A stretch of 64,000 nt of DNA from Nageia nagi (taxonomy: Eukaryota; Pinophyta), in NCBI GenBank assembly GCA_050084985.1, contig JBITNC010000001.1:19158001-19222000 (forward strand). Direction: 5' to 3'. Of the stretch, positions 10,283-21,289 are shown in pieces. The translations under genes and the position numbers were made by a program. The notes below the pieces were generated by a model that was not told the origin of the DNA, did not search any database, and was given only the letters and a program-made list of their open reading frames with translations. The number at the start of each line of letters is the position of its first letter. Position 1 is the first letter of the stretch.

Positions 10283-10412
10283 ATCATCTCTTAGGATGGT
10301 AAAGTTGTCCTTAAGGGGGAGTGAAGTATGAATTCTTGGAGTTCTTATATAATTCACCTATATCATCTCTTAGGATGGTAAAGTTATCCTTAAGGGGGAG
10401 TGAAGTACAAAT
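10283..10412 (+). repeat. Tandem copies of a PPT-containing segment
   Basis: About 77 bp is repeated twice: TATCATCTCTTAGGATGG, then TAAAGTTRTCCTTAAGGG, then GGAGTGAAGTA. With GAAGTTTCCCTCAAGGAGG at 10137 there are three successive versions of the same RNase H-stop/polypurine segment. Confidence 0.8.
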
Positions 10413-11070
10413 TCTTGAGAACTCTTATCATAAATAATTCACCTCTAAAAGGATCTTTTGTTGTATAATACTTTTATGTGCACTATTATATTGAGTTATC
10501 CACATGTGAAGAACTTGTTTATGAACTTCGGATCATTTTATAAACTTTATGTATATTATTTAATTAAACACATGTGATGAACTGGTATGTCATCATGATT
10601 AATGATCAACACATATTTTATTTATATAATAGGTGATTATAAGTTTACATAGCATCTTTATGATGACTTATAGTGCACCATTTGATTAGTTTATGGATGA
10701 AATTATTTGATTTATTTATCTTGTGTTGAAATGAATGTATGATGCATCTAACTAATCTTGTTTATAAGCTGCTTGTAGCTTGTAGGTTTCATTTTAGAGA
10801 TTATAAGTTACTTACTTTGGGTATGTAGGATCATGGAGGCTCATCATGTCAACATATTATTGAATAAATACTACTTATACATTAAGCATTTATGGTTGAT
10901 GAATATTTTATTATAAACTATTTGTTAAAATGGCTAATTAGTTGAGCTTTATATAGGATCTAAATTCTCTTACTTCTCAAGATGTTAAGTTCTTATCTTT
11001 GATTATATTTCTTATAGAGGATAACTTTATTACAATCTCTTTTTATCTTCTCTTATCTTTACCATAATAT

Positions 11071-11690
11071 TACATTAAGGGGGAGTGTTATAACTTATAA
11101 TGAATTATTATGTAATTAACTTAGGTATATTATTCCTAATTAATTTAAATCAAAGGAACATATACAACACGTATGTTATGAGGAAAATAATTTTGTAATA
11201 TGGAATAATTAATTTATTATAAAATGTGGATTATACATGTATGCAAATGTGGAGCCCCCATTTATTTTTTATTAGGGTATTTCCACATGTTCATGTAGAC
11301 CCATATACTTAAAATAGAAGTATGGGCATATGTAACTATTGAATAGGCATGGGTAAAAAGTGTTCCACCTACCATTACTACCTAATGTGAGGATATGGAA
11401 ATATAATTGAATATGGGATTTCCCTTAGGTAATAGGGTGAATCAAAGTAAGATTTTAGCCTATAAAAGGAAGAATAGACCTTATTGTAAAGACACACTTG
11501 TAGAAACATTATCGTGCTACTAGTATTTTTATAGATCTAGGTTGATAGAAAGATTGTAAGAAAGATCTTAAGAAGAGAATAATATATTTAGATTTAAATG
11601 GATGTACTCTCTTAGAGAGGAACCACTATAATTCTTATGTCTCAATTTGTATGATTGATTATTGTTATTTTGGGAGTAAGATGTTATAAT
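11071..11690 (+). repeat. LTR of the B-related remnant with upstream PPT
   Basis: The purine tract TTAAGGGGGAG (about 11071-11081) is followed by TGTTATAACTTATAATG, which matches the junction and start of B's 3' LTR. The interior contains TATAAAAGGAAG at about 11462, a plausible TATA box, and GATGTACTCTCTTAGAGAGG, matching GATGTACTCCCAAGGAGGGA in B. I could not fix the 3' end. Confidence 0.65.
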
Positions 11691-14077
11691 GAGTGTTAAT
11701 TTATTAGAAAGAGCATAAATGATCTTGGTTCCTGCTATGATCCCTAAGTTTTTAATCTATGGGGAGTATACATTGATTACAAGACTTGGTGTATTGGTTG
11801 GAAATTCATCCATATTCATGTACCTTTCATGTAGGAGGAGATTATATGTAGGTAGATCTATTTGGGTATCGAGATTTGATGAAGTAGGTCTAAGCTCATG
11901 TGGTGTTTATTTTTAAAAATCACATATGTTTTGGGTATCTAATGTATTTCTAATAGTAGGGGATTTAGCCACTTGGTTTTTCATTTGGGGATTTAATTAG
12001 AAACCTTCATTAAGGATCTTTGGATCCAAAGATTGTTCTTGTATAGAGGATATGGTTTATATAATTTCCCACACTTAGCATAGATTCTATATTAGAATGA
12101 TATATTTTTGTAGTCTAAGGATTGTACATACACCATATTATCTAATGGAAGGTTAATATTGATTTTAGCAAATAATAATGAGTCTATTCTCATATGGATA
12201 CATATATAACAATAAGTGATTAATTATAGATCCCATATTATCTAATATATTTACATGAATGTAACTAAGGAATTTCCAATAGCTATGAATATATATTCCT
12301 TCCATTAAATTTCCTAGTGTAGGTTTAGAAAATAGACTCACACAGGGCCAAAGGATGGATTCTTTTCCTTGGGCTTAAATCTTGGATGCTAGGGGTTTTT
12401 AAAGATTCCAACTCTTATATGAAACTACAATCCTCCCTTAAACATAGTCTCTTTATCTATTTTAGACCCAAATATTATAATAAAAATAACCATTTGAATA
12501 AAAACTTGAAGATACCTCACCTCTTATTTCTTAGTTGTTGGATTTTCAAGCTTATTACTTTAGGTAAGAGTAAAATGCCTAGGAATTTTCATATCAGAGC
12601 TCGAGACTCTAGTATGGTGATTTTACTATGTATACTCTCACTTTTCACTATTTTGTTTGGTGTCTTAGATGTAGCATGTAGATAGCATGATTTTATTTTT
12701 TATGGTTCCTATTTTGGCCATCTAAAGTGGCATGATTTATTCCTATTGATAATGGTATGACTACAACCTATTGGCTTAGATCTCACTACACACATAATGA
12801 AATATGTTCAATGGGTCTTAAGGGAACCCTTGGGCCTTATGCCATTAGTGCAAGCCTAAGTGACTCTTCATAAAAGATGATTTCAATACTCCTCTCTTCT
12901 TTTTAGTCACCTTCTAGATGATAGTCTATCATTTTTTACCCTATGTCTCTAATGTTATCACAAATAATAATCAATTTTAATTATTCTTGTTTCATCTATA
13001 CTATAGCTAAATGTATTCACTATGTTAAACCATTCATTTTTAGGAAATGAAAAGCTAAATTCTAAGTAAAAAGGTTAAATTATGGTTTACCTAGCTACTT
13101 GCCAAATTTGGCTAATTTGGGTCATGTTTATTCTAACTCATGCACATAAAAATAAAATAGGCAAAGTTACTCTTGAGGTGGAATGTAAATAAAAGAATTT
13201 ATAAATCACCCCCATGAGTTGAAAGGTAAAAATAATATCTTTTTGACTTGGAAGAGGAAAAGGAGTGTTGGATTTCCCATGGAATCATATCTTAGGTCCT
13301 CTTCTATTTCACCTCACCTCCTCTATCCTCCATTTCATTTTTAACCTATCAAAAGGGTTATTTAAATATGGCTACTTTTTAATATTATATAGGTGTGTAC
13401 CCCTATTCATATATAATATTGTTGGAATTTACTTAGCAAAAAGTTTCCAAAATTATACCAAATTCTCATTGTAAGCTTTTAATTTGATTTCCAATCTAAA
13501 TCCATAAATGTATAACAAGCTTTGTTTATTATTTTGGGATTAAAATTGGTATATTTGGATACAATTGACATTTAAATTTAAACAACAACCCCTTATCAAC
13601 ACCAACAACATCCTCATAGAAATAATTTTTGAATAAGCTTTTACCACCTAAACTTAGATGATTTCTATCAAACTTCAAAACATATTAGAACAAAGGAATA
13701 AGTTATCATTTGGAATAAAACATAGCATAAATTCATTTATTCAATTATTTTTTAGGCTTTTCTATACATGAAATATTAGTTGATTTATATATCCATGCTA
13801 AGGTCGGGTCCTACTTGGGTAGGACCAAATTAGTGGAACTTGATGTTTTGTGTTCACTTGTAGGGGAAGATAATTAAAGGTCTTTAGGGGTAGCACTAAA
13901 TCCACTTTCTTGAGGTTCCACAAAGGATTGAATGAATCATAGTTTTTGTATTGAAAGAACCATCATTTTTCCTTACTGTAAGCCTTTTCAAGGTTAAATT
14001 TGTAACCAAAACATTGGAATAAATTTTATATGCATTATTAGATTCTCGATCTTTTATGTACTATAGTTATCATTTAA
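11691..14077. other. AT-rich non-coding stretch
   Basis: No domain was recognised on either strand. Short open stretches at 11719-11916, 12386-12685 and 13265-13474 show no motif and have codon use like the surrounding non-coding DNA. A short palindrome (GGTCCTACTTGGGTAGGACC) sits at 13806-13825. Confidence 0.5.
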
Positions 14078-14540
14078 TATAATTTTATTATATTATGTGA
14101 GGTAGTAAATTAGCTGAAATAGTATCATCATACTTAACATAAATTCTATCAAGATGATTTTTATTATGAAATGTAATAAATTATAAAAAATATAATCTCT
14201 ATAATCGAATTGGAAATATAATAAAATCCATTAAAAGCATTTAAGATAATTTTCTTATACCTTTGAAAGTCATTTTAAAGTATGTTTAAGCATTCTATAT
14301 ACTATTCGATATCATTATAGTATATTATGATAGGTAAAACATTATTTGAAATTTGTAGCATCATACTTAACATATATCCCATGAAGATGATGTTTTACAT
14401 TGTAATGTAATAAAATATAGACAATAAAAATATACGCTTTATAATAATACGGGAAATATAATAGAATCCATCAAAATTAATGGACATATTTTTCTTATAC
14501 TTTTGAAGGTTATTTTGAAGTATATTTAAATTATCTAATT
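14078..14540 (+). repeat. Tandem duplication, 2 x about 230 bp
   Basis: Copy 1 (about 14078-14300) and copy 2 (about 14315-14540) share ATCATACTTAACATA, AAGATGATTTTTA/AAGATGATGTTTTA, GAAATGTAATAAA/TGTAATGTAATAAA, GGAAATATAATARAATCCAT, TTTTCTTATAC and TTTTGAAGTATATTTAA. The sequence is AT-rich and no coding is visible. Confidence 0.75.
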
Positions 14541-14999
14541 ATTTCTATAATTAAAAGAATAATCATATGTTCTTTTCTTTAGATAAGTTCATGTTGTGCA
14601 AGATTTATTTTATATTTTGTTACAATATTTTTATTACTCGTGTTCAATATATATAGTACCTTATAAAAGATATAATATTGATCTTACACTTTTTCAATTT
14701 TGATATTTTATTTTTAATAATAAACATCATTAAGATATTTAATTTCATTAAGCACTTTCCTAATTATTAAGTGGAGACATTAAATATAATTTAAACATAA
14801 AATATCTTCAATTAAGAATCTTTATGAAAGAACTTTACCTTATCACATAACCTTTTCAATTTGAGATTATGGAAGTGCATTACATTAAAATTATATACAT
14901 ATGTTAATAAAAAAATATAGAAAACTAATTTTTCATATTATATAATCCTTAAATATAAGAAATCATTATGCCATGGATTTAGTATAATTTTCTTTAATC

Positions 15000-15532
15000 T
15001 CTTGAAATTGGACTTCATCAGACTTTGAAATTCAAGATCAAAAAGTCAAATATTGCATCTTCTGACAAAATGCAGCTCCCCACCATGTTTGCAAATAAAA
15101 CACCATCACATTCCCTAAATGCCCTCACATTTTGTAGAAATGCATCCACCCAATGTGATTATATTGAAATGCGATCGCATTTTAGCTTGACAGTTCCCAA
15201 GTAGTTTCTAGCGAACTATCAAGTAGTTTTAGCTCTCTTTTAGTTAGTTTTATATTTATTTTTCCTTTTGTTATTACTTGTTAAGCATTGGCATGTATAA
15301 ATAAGTGATTTCAACTTGTTTTTAGGTTGGATTGTGGAATCATTTGGTGTAAATTGTAAATTACACCATGTACTTGTATAGAAAACTATTTGATAAAATA
15401 TCATAATAATAATTCCATTAAATTTCCAAATCTATGTCAATTTTCAAATTATGTAATGCAATTGTGAATGTTGGGTAAATGTTTGGTGATTCTATAAGCC
15501 TTTTTATTTATGATAAATTGATTTAAACTTCA
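15000..15532 (+). repeat. Element C 5' LTR
   Basis: The start (TCTTGAAATTGGACTTCATC, TG mutated to TC) matches the 3' LTR start at 28806 (TGTTGAATCTAGACTTCATT). Shared inner blocks include GACTTTGAAATTCAA, AAATATTGCATCTTCT and GCAGCTCCCC/GTAGCTCCCC. It ends TTAAACTTCA just before the primer site, giving about 533 bp. Confidence 0.85.
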
Positions 15533-15535
15533 TTT

Positions 15536-15547
15536 TGGTATCAGAGC
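15536..15547 (+). promoter_or_regulatory. Element C primer-binding site (tRNA-iMet)
   Basis: TGGTATCAGAGC, an exact match to the common copia primer site, lies 3 bp after the LTR. Confidence 0.9.
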
Positions 15548-15655
15548 AAGTAGATCCAGATTAAGTTTTGTTAGGTTTAAAAACTATGGGTATTTTACAA
15601 AAAATTTGAAAATAATTTCTTTTATAGATCTAAGTTATGTTGAAGACCTGCTAGC

Positions 15656-16640
15656 ATGGAAAACAACTCAAACTCAATACCAATCCCAAAATTTGATGGA
15701 TCAAATTATGAATATTGGAGCATCTGGATGATGACTATCTTGGAAGGTAAAAACTTGTGAGACATTGTTGAAGATGGATATAAAAAGTTAGATGATTGGA
15801 GTGTACTAAGTCAAGATGCAATGAAGGAAACTAAAGAGAAGAAGAATATTTTGGCTTTGTCACATATCTAGGATGGCTTTTTCACATATCTAGGATGCTC
15901 TTGATAAGAACATTTTCCAAGAATTTTAGCCCATAGAACTACTATTGATGCATGGAAAGCCTTGAAAGAAGGATACCAAGGAAATGTCAAAGTGAAGGAG
16001 GTGAAGCTTTAGACCCTCATAAGAGATTTTAGAATCTCACACAGTATGAAAATGAGAGTGTGGGTGATTATTATGTAAGGGTGAAGGCCATAGTGAACAA
16101 AATGGCCACCCTTGGTGATGATTTGGAAAAAGCCTTGGTAATTAAAAAAGTCTTGAGGACTTTATTACCAAAATGGGATAATATGGCTCTTGTAATTGAA
16201 GAAACCAAAGATCTTTCCACTATGGAGTTTGATCAATTGGTTGGATCTCTTACATCTTAATAAGAAAGATTTTTAGAAGGTCCAATGTTGGTATAAGTGA
16301 AGAACAAGCATTCTCAACTAGAGAGAATAACAATACTAATGGAAGAGGTTAAGGTAGAGGATCTAGAGATAGAGGTCAAAATGAAAAAGAAGGAAGAAAA
16401 TGTTCTTTTGGAAGAGGAAGAGGAAGAGATGAAATTTCAGATCGTGAACAAGCCAATTGTGTAAGTGCAAGTACTAGAGGGGGATATAGTACAAGAGGTA
16501 GAGGAAGAGACAAGTGGAATGTGCAATGCTATCATTATAAAAAATTTGGCCATTTTGAGAGAGAGTGTAGGTTGAAACAAGCCTCTCAAAATAATAGATC
16601 AAAAAATTATGGGGAAGATGATTCCTATGAAGATTATGGG
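15656..16640 (+). pseudogene. gag: Element C gag
   Basis: ATG at 15656 opens MENNSNSIPIPKFDGSNYEY. A stop replaces the Trp expected after EGKNL, and further stops and a frameshift follow. The 16060-16260 stretch (GDYYVRVKAIVNKMATLGDD) is the UBN2-type gag block. After a Gly/Arg-rich region comes the zinc knuckle CYHYKKFGHFEREC (about 16528-16570), whose second Cys is Tyr. The same position is lost in element A. An acidic tail with a short repeat (DSYEDYGE, DSYEEY) leads to the protease. Confidence 0.85.
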
Positions 16641-16734
16641 GAATAAGATTCCTATGAAGAATATGTCTTATTTCTTTCTATTTTCCAAGATAAGAATCAT
16701 GGAGCCAAAGCACTTCTTTAAAAAGAAGAAGAGG

Positions 16735-17655
16735 ATGAAACTTGGATTCTTGATAGTTGTTGTTTATACCACATGACTAGAAAGAAGGATATTCTATCAT
16801 ATCTTGATTATTCCTTTAGTTCTAGCATCAAACTTGGGAATGAAAAACTCTTAGAGGTGATTACAAAGGGGGACATGGTGGTTCCTACTAAGAAAGGTAC
16901 TATGAAGGTAAAAAGTATTTATTTTTCTCATGATTTGAAACAATCTCTTTTAAGTGTTGGAAAAATGCTGGAAAACAATTATAAATTAGTGTTTGAGGAT
17001 AAAATGTTCAAGATTTTTGATAAGAATAGAGGTGGAAGGTTGGTCACTACAATAAAAAGGAATAAAAATAAGCTTTTTCCCATAAAGTTTGTGGAGCAAG
17101 GGGGAGGTTTTGATTGTGTAAGAATTGATGATAGTGCTAATTTATGGAATTTGAGGTTTGGCCATGTAAATTTTCAAAGTTTAAAGGTTTTGTATCCACT
17201 TGTTTATGATTTATTTAAGGTCCAAGATACTAATAAAGTGTTTAATGGGTATGCTCTTGGAAAGCATGCAAGGGGGTATTTTCCAAATAATGAAGCATGG
17301 AGGGTCAAATCTCTTCTACAATTGGTGCATAGTGATCTTTGTGAACCAATGCAAACACAAAGTATGGGTAAAGCTTCTTATTTTCTCACCTTTATTGATG
17401 ATTTGTTTAGATATTGTTGGGTATTCTTTCTTAAACAAAAAGATGTGGCATATGAGTGCTTCAAGAATTTTAAAGATAGTTTTGAGAACCAAAGTGGGCA
17501 AAAAATTAAGTGTTTAAGAACTAATCATGGTGGTGAGTTTTGCTTTAATGATTTCTTGAAGTTTCATAGAGATTCTGACATTAAGAGGTAATTGACTTCA
17601 CCATACACACCCCAACAAAATAGATTGGCTTGAAAGAAAGAACCAGACTTTGGTA
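16735..17655 (+). pseudogene. pol: Element C protease, GAG-pre-integrase and integrase core
   Basis: TWILDSCCLYHMTRKKD is the protease start. The catalytic DSG has become DSC. Then come LLSVGKMLENNYKLVFED, the H-x3-H region (NLRFGHVNFQSLK, with the first His changed to Asn), LVHSDLCEP (first catalytic Asp kept), FIDDLFRYCW and CLRTNHGGEF, where the second catalytic Asp appears as Asn. The open frame 16773-17591 covers most of this. A stop precedes SPYTPQQN, and the sequence is cut by element B at 17656. Confidence 0.88.
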
Positions 17656-18137
17656 TGTTAGAATTTGTAATGAAATATTATGAATATCTAAACTCCTTGT
17701 AAATTCAATTAATCACTTAAGGGTATGTAGATACCTTAAGAGATTAATTGAATTCTTTAATATGTAGACTTTGACTTTACCAAGTGGTTAGTTGGTAGGT
17801 TAAAGTTAGGTGATACATTTATTGTAACCCTAACCTTACCCTTGGGTTAAAGGGAGGTTAGGGAGGTGCTCTCAAGATATAAATAGAGGGCCTCTCCTCT
17901 TGTAACATAACTAAGTTTTTGGAGTAAGATTACTCTACTAATTGTGTAGGAGAGGAAGAGAATAGTTGTAAGAGGGGCATACTTGAGAATTGAGATACTA
18001 GTTGTGGATGTACTCCCAAGGAGGGAGGAACCACATTACACTTGTGTTATCTTGTGTGATTGTGTTATCTTGTGTATGATTGAGTTTCCTAGTCTTAGGT
18101 CCTTGAGGATTTGTTTAGTTCTAGTTCAAATCCTTAA
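17656..18137 (+). repeat. Element B 5' LTR
   Basis: It starts TGTTAGAATTTGTAATG and ends CAAATCCTTAA, where the 3' LTR has CA. I noted about seven differences from the 3' LTR over 482 bp, so the pair is roughly 98-99% identical by eye. Confidence 0.95.
17878..17885 (+). promoter_or_regulatory. TATA box in element B 5' LTR
   Basis: TATAAATA followed by GAGGGCCTCTCC. The same motif occurs in the 3' LTR at 26251-26258. It is the likely Pol II core promoter of the element; transcription start is inferred a little downstream. Confidence 0.65.
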
Positions 18138-18139
18138 AT

Positions 18140-18152
18140 TGGTATCAGAGCC
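18140..18152 (+). promoter_or_regulatory. Element B primer-binding site (tRNA-iMet)
   Basis: TGGTATCAGAGCC directly follows the 5' LTR and is an exact match to the usual copia site. Confidence 0.93.
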
Positions 18153-18156
18153 TTGT

Positions 18157-18237
18157 TGTGGAAGCTCTTCTTCTTGGTGTAGAAGCTCTTCTTGGTGTGG
18201 AAGCTCTTCTTTTGGTGTTGAAGCTACATCTTGGTGA
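18157..18237 (+). repeat. Short tandem repeat next to the PBS of element B
   Basis: A unit of about 20 bp, GGAAGCTCTTCTTCTTGGTG and variants, is repeated about four times. The last copy is degenerate (GAAGCTACATCTTGGTGATC). Confidence 0.75.
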
Positions 18238-18772
18238 TCCTTCTTCATTCCTCATATTACACTCCATTGGTGAAGTAAATTTTTAAGAAAAGGTATAAAT
18301 TTCCTCCTCATTTGGTCATTTTTTGGATTATTACATAATGCTACTAACACATTATTTGCTATGTGTTAGTCCTTTTTAAGTTGTGATTAACAAGTTGCAA
18401 TTTTTTACTAATCCTCTATGTTACTTGCAATTTTTAAATTGCTATAGTTCTTTTAAAAAGGGTTAGTATACAAAAATTGTATTTTTTTCATATTATATTG
18501 AACTTAAATGTATGTGTTGGTTCAATTATTTGATTAAATACCAATATATGATGAAAAATTGGAATATATACTAACATTTTTTATGTTAGTAGTATTATGT
18601 TATTATTATTTGCTTAAAAATAGTAATATATTATTGTGAAATTTCTCCTACTTATACTACCATTTTTTATGTTAATGGTATTTTTGGTGAGGCATAAACA
18701 TTTCCAAAAATGAGAGGAGGATAATCTTTTAGTCCTACTACAAATTTTTTTTGAGAAAGGACACCATAATAT

Positions 18773-18890
18773 ATGTATATATTTTTTTATTTGTTTAAAA
18801 CATAATCAAAAATTATATATATATATTTTTATTTGTTTAAAACATAATAAAAAATCATATATAAATTTGTTTAAAATATAATCAAAATAA
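18773..18890 (+). repeat. AT-rich triplicate in B leader
   Basis: Three copies of a unit built on ATTTGTTTAAAACATAATCA with flanking ATATAT runs. The last copy is shorter. Confidence 0.75.
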
Positions 18891-19029
18891 TTAATTTGAG
18901 GGGGGGTCCTCCCCGCGCGAGTGGTGGTGGCTCCTCTCGACCACCTCTGCGCACACTCCTCCCGACCGCCTCCACCACCATGCCCTTCCACATGTGTGAA
19001 CATTGATAGGGAAATACAGACTGCATTTT

Positions 19030-19790
19030 CATGTACTGCAATAATCATAGGATATCCACAAACATGGTAATGTTGAATTGTTTACCAAGATGCATGATGC
19101 AGACATCGCTACATGGCCTATAATGATTGTTGGATATCCACAAACTAGATACGTTGAAGATGTGGATGTGATTGTTTAATAGATGCATGATGTAGCCTCC
19201 TTCCTCACCAAATTATAGAATATGTGCAAAATATGCAGACCAAGTTCCATGACCTACACTACTCACCAGATATGCACCAAACGATGGAGGGCTCATTAGC
19301 TGGGCGTGACCATGGAAGCATACAAAAGGCACTCAAATTGTTTAAACATGATGCATGATGTAAACACCATTTCTAAACTATAATGATCGTAGAATATGCA
19401 CATAATGGTGCACATAAATTGTTTAAACAAGCTGTAGTCTTCTGGCCTCCTCCATGTCCTACCAAGATCACAGGCTTTCCTCCTTTCCTTCCTTCTTATC
19501 AGATTGATTCGATTCGATTTAATGTATGGCATTCCATTCATCCCTACCTAAAATGTCTTGAATCTTGTTGGGGAGAGTGAAGAAATGAAGATGTCAGGAT
19601 GATACTTCCCCTATTCTCCAGCGAGAGCTCATTCCCCTCAAATGGGAATGGGAGGGATGCACTCCTCCATGCCTTCAGACCATGGAAGTGCAGATAAGAG
19701 TACACGATTGTTTGCCAAGATGCTGATGTAGACACTATTTCATGGACTCCAATGATCATAGAATATGCACCAACCATGTAGCCTTTTTAT
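19030..19790 (+). repeat. Degenerate repeat in B leader, about four copies
   Basis: Two linked motifs recur: GATTGTTTACCAAGATGCAT followed by GATGTAGACA, and AATGATCATAGAATATGCAC (with variants GGATATCCAC). Copies are visible near 19040-19110, 19113-19200, 19335-19420 and 19700-19785. Confidence 0.65.
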
Positions 19791-21268
19791 CTCTCTCCCT
19801 CGTTGCCCTGCAGTCATGACTTGGGTGGTCAACAGCCACCCCATGCACCCCACATGACCTCCACTGCCCTACGTGGCCTCCTTGCCACCTTGGACTCCCT
19901 CTGCAGCCTAGCCTCTCACACTCCACATGACTCACCACCCTTCTACACACTTTGGTCTCTCCTACCACCTCTACCCAGCCTCTCCACCTCCATGAGGCTT
20001 ACACATGGCCCTTTAAATTTTTTTTGTCAACTCTAGTTGTTGGGTATTTACTTTTTTTTACCCACTACAAATTTGATTTGATTTCTTGCCTTGGTCAAAC
20101 TTAAATATTTAAAGTTTTTTTTCCCTAAGTCTTTTTTAAGTAAGCAAAGGCCCTATTTACTTACCATGCCTATTACAAAGCCCAATTATAGCATCTAAGT
20201 ATTTAGGGATCACACATTACTTGAAAAACATGGGAGAAACCATACTTAAACACAATTTTTTAGCATCCAAGTTGTTAGCAATTTAAGTAAAAATGGGGGG
20301 GATTTTTATAATTTTTTACTTAAATCTTTATGGATCTTGTATGCTAAATAGATCTTGCATGCTAAGTTTAAAATGCATGCCTCTTAACTTTGTTAGGAAT
20401 CAAGCATGCTTAGTACTTAAAATTGTAAGTTAAATAATGCATGATGCATGTTTATTACTTAATTTTAAGTCATGGAATAATACATGTTTAAGTTATGGAT
20501 TAATGCTAAGTAGGACTTAGTCTTTGTAAAATTCATTATTTTTGAACTTGAGCAAAAATATAAAAAATGTAAAAGTCCTTTAGGGGTTAGTACAAAACCC
20601 ATTGGACTCAGTTTTGGACTCTTAAGGTTTCAAGTTCGTGTGGATGGAGTATTTTCACTTTACTTTATATTTTTTGCACATTTGCTTTATACTTGTAAAT
20701 ACGCAAAATATTGAAAGTAACCCTAAAATGAATACATCCGCATGTATTTTTCCACAACATGACTTGTTTGGGGAGCCACGAGGTGAGGATAGGGTAGACT
20801 GGAGCCTTTTTAGTCTAAAGACCCAAGTGATGGTAAGTCCATCTTAATTGCCCCTAAGACCTCTATTGGAGTGGACATAACTCTATTAGGTGGACAGGCA
20901 TGTGTGTAGTGATACCACATGTCCGCACATCCATTCAGGGATTATCTTGATAACCTAGGAGGAAAACTGAAACCTTAATCAAGATAATTAAAATGGCTGG
21001 TCCAAGATACATCGAATCCTTGGAAAATAGTTAGTACTTTTCCTTGTGAGAGTATATTACTGACCAAGGTGAACTAGTTGAGGACTGGTAATACCTAGAC
21101 TCCACCTTGTGGGCATCCAGGTGAAGGCCTAATTCTATACAAGAAAACAACCCCAACTTTATCCTTCTATGGATCGTGGTTAATAAGTTTGCACATGTGG
21201 GACATGTTTGCTTATTAGATGTTTTATATGTATAGATGGAAAATTATAAAAGTTTGCATTCTTATTGC

Positions 21269-21288
21269 ATATTTTTTTTTTTTGTAGC
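21269..21288 (+). promoter_or_regulatory. Candidate 3' splice site just upstream of gag
   Basis: A run of T residues followed by GTAG sits immediately before CAATGG, the gag start. If used, it would remove much of the leader. The donor was not identified, so this is inference. Confidence 0.35.
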
Positions 21289-21289
21289 A

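Larger units (their letters stand above)
10134..11690 (+). mobile_element. 3' remnant of a copia element related to B
   Basis: It starts with the degenerate end of a copia RNase H (SLDEVSLKEEN at about 10134, compare SLGLVKLPSRG at the end of element B). It continues with a non-coding region that aligns over several hundred bases with B's 3' region (shared CTTATAGTGCACCAT, TATGATGCATCTAACT, GTAGGATCNT) and then an LTR from about 11083. The 5' part of the element is missing. The right boundary is approximate. Confidence 0.75.
18238..21289 (+). other. Long untranslated leader of element B
   Basis: About 3 kb lies between the primer site and gag, with no recognisable coding. It contains an AT-rich triplicate (18773-18890), short GC-rich islands around 18900-18990 and 19795-20000 in otherwise AT-rich DNA, and a dispersed repeat (19030-19790). 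The small open frames in the GC islands have no recognised domain. A long pyrimidine run plus GTAG just before the gag start (about 21269-21287) looks like a 3' splice site. Confidence 0.7.

Noticed and set aside
12590-12605. TATCAGAGCTC resembling a primer-binding site
   Set aside because: The TGG start is missing, no LTR end precedes it and no gag follows.
19756-20036. Open frames on both strands in the GC-rich part of the B leader
   Set aside because: No domain was recognised, the frames overlap on opposite strands, and their length is explained by the scarcity of AT-rich stop codons.
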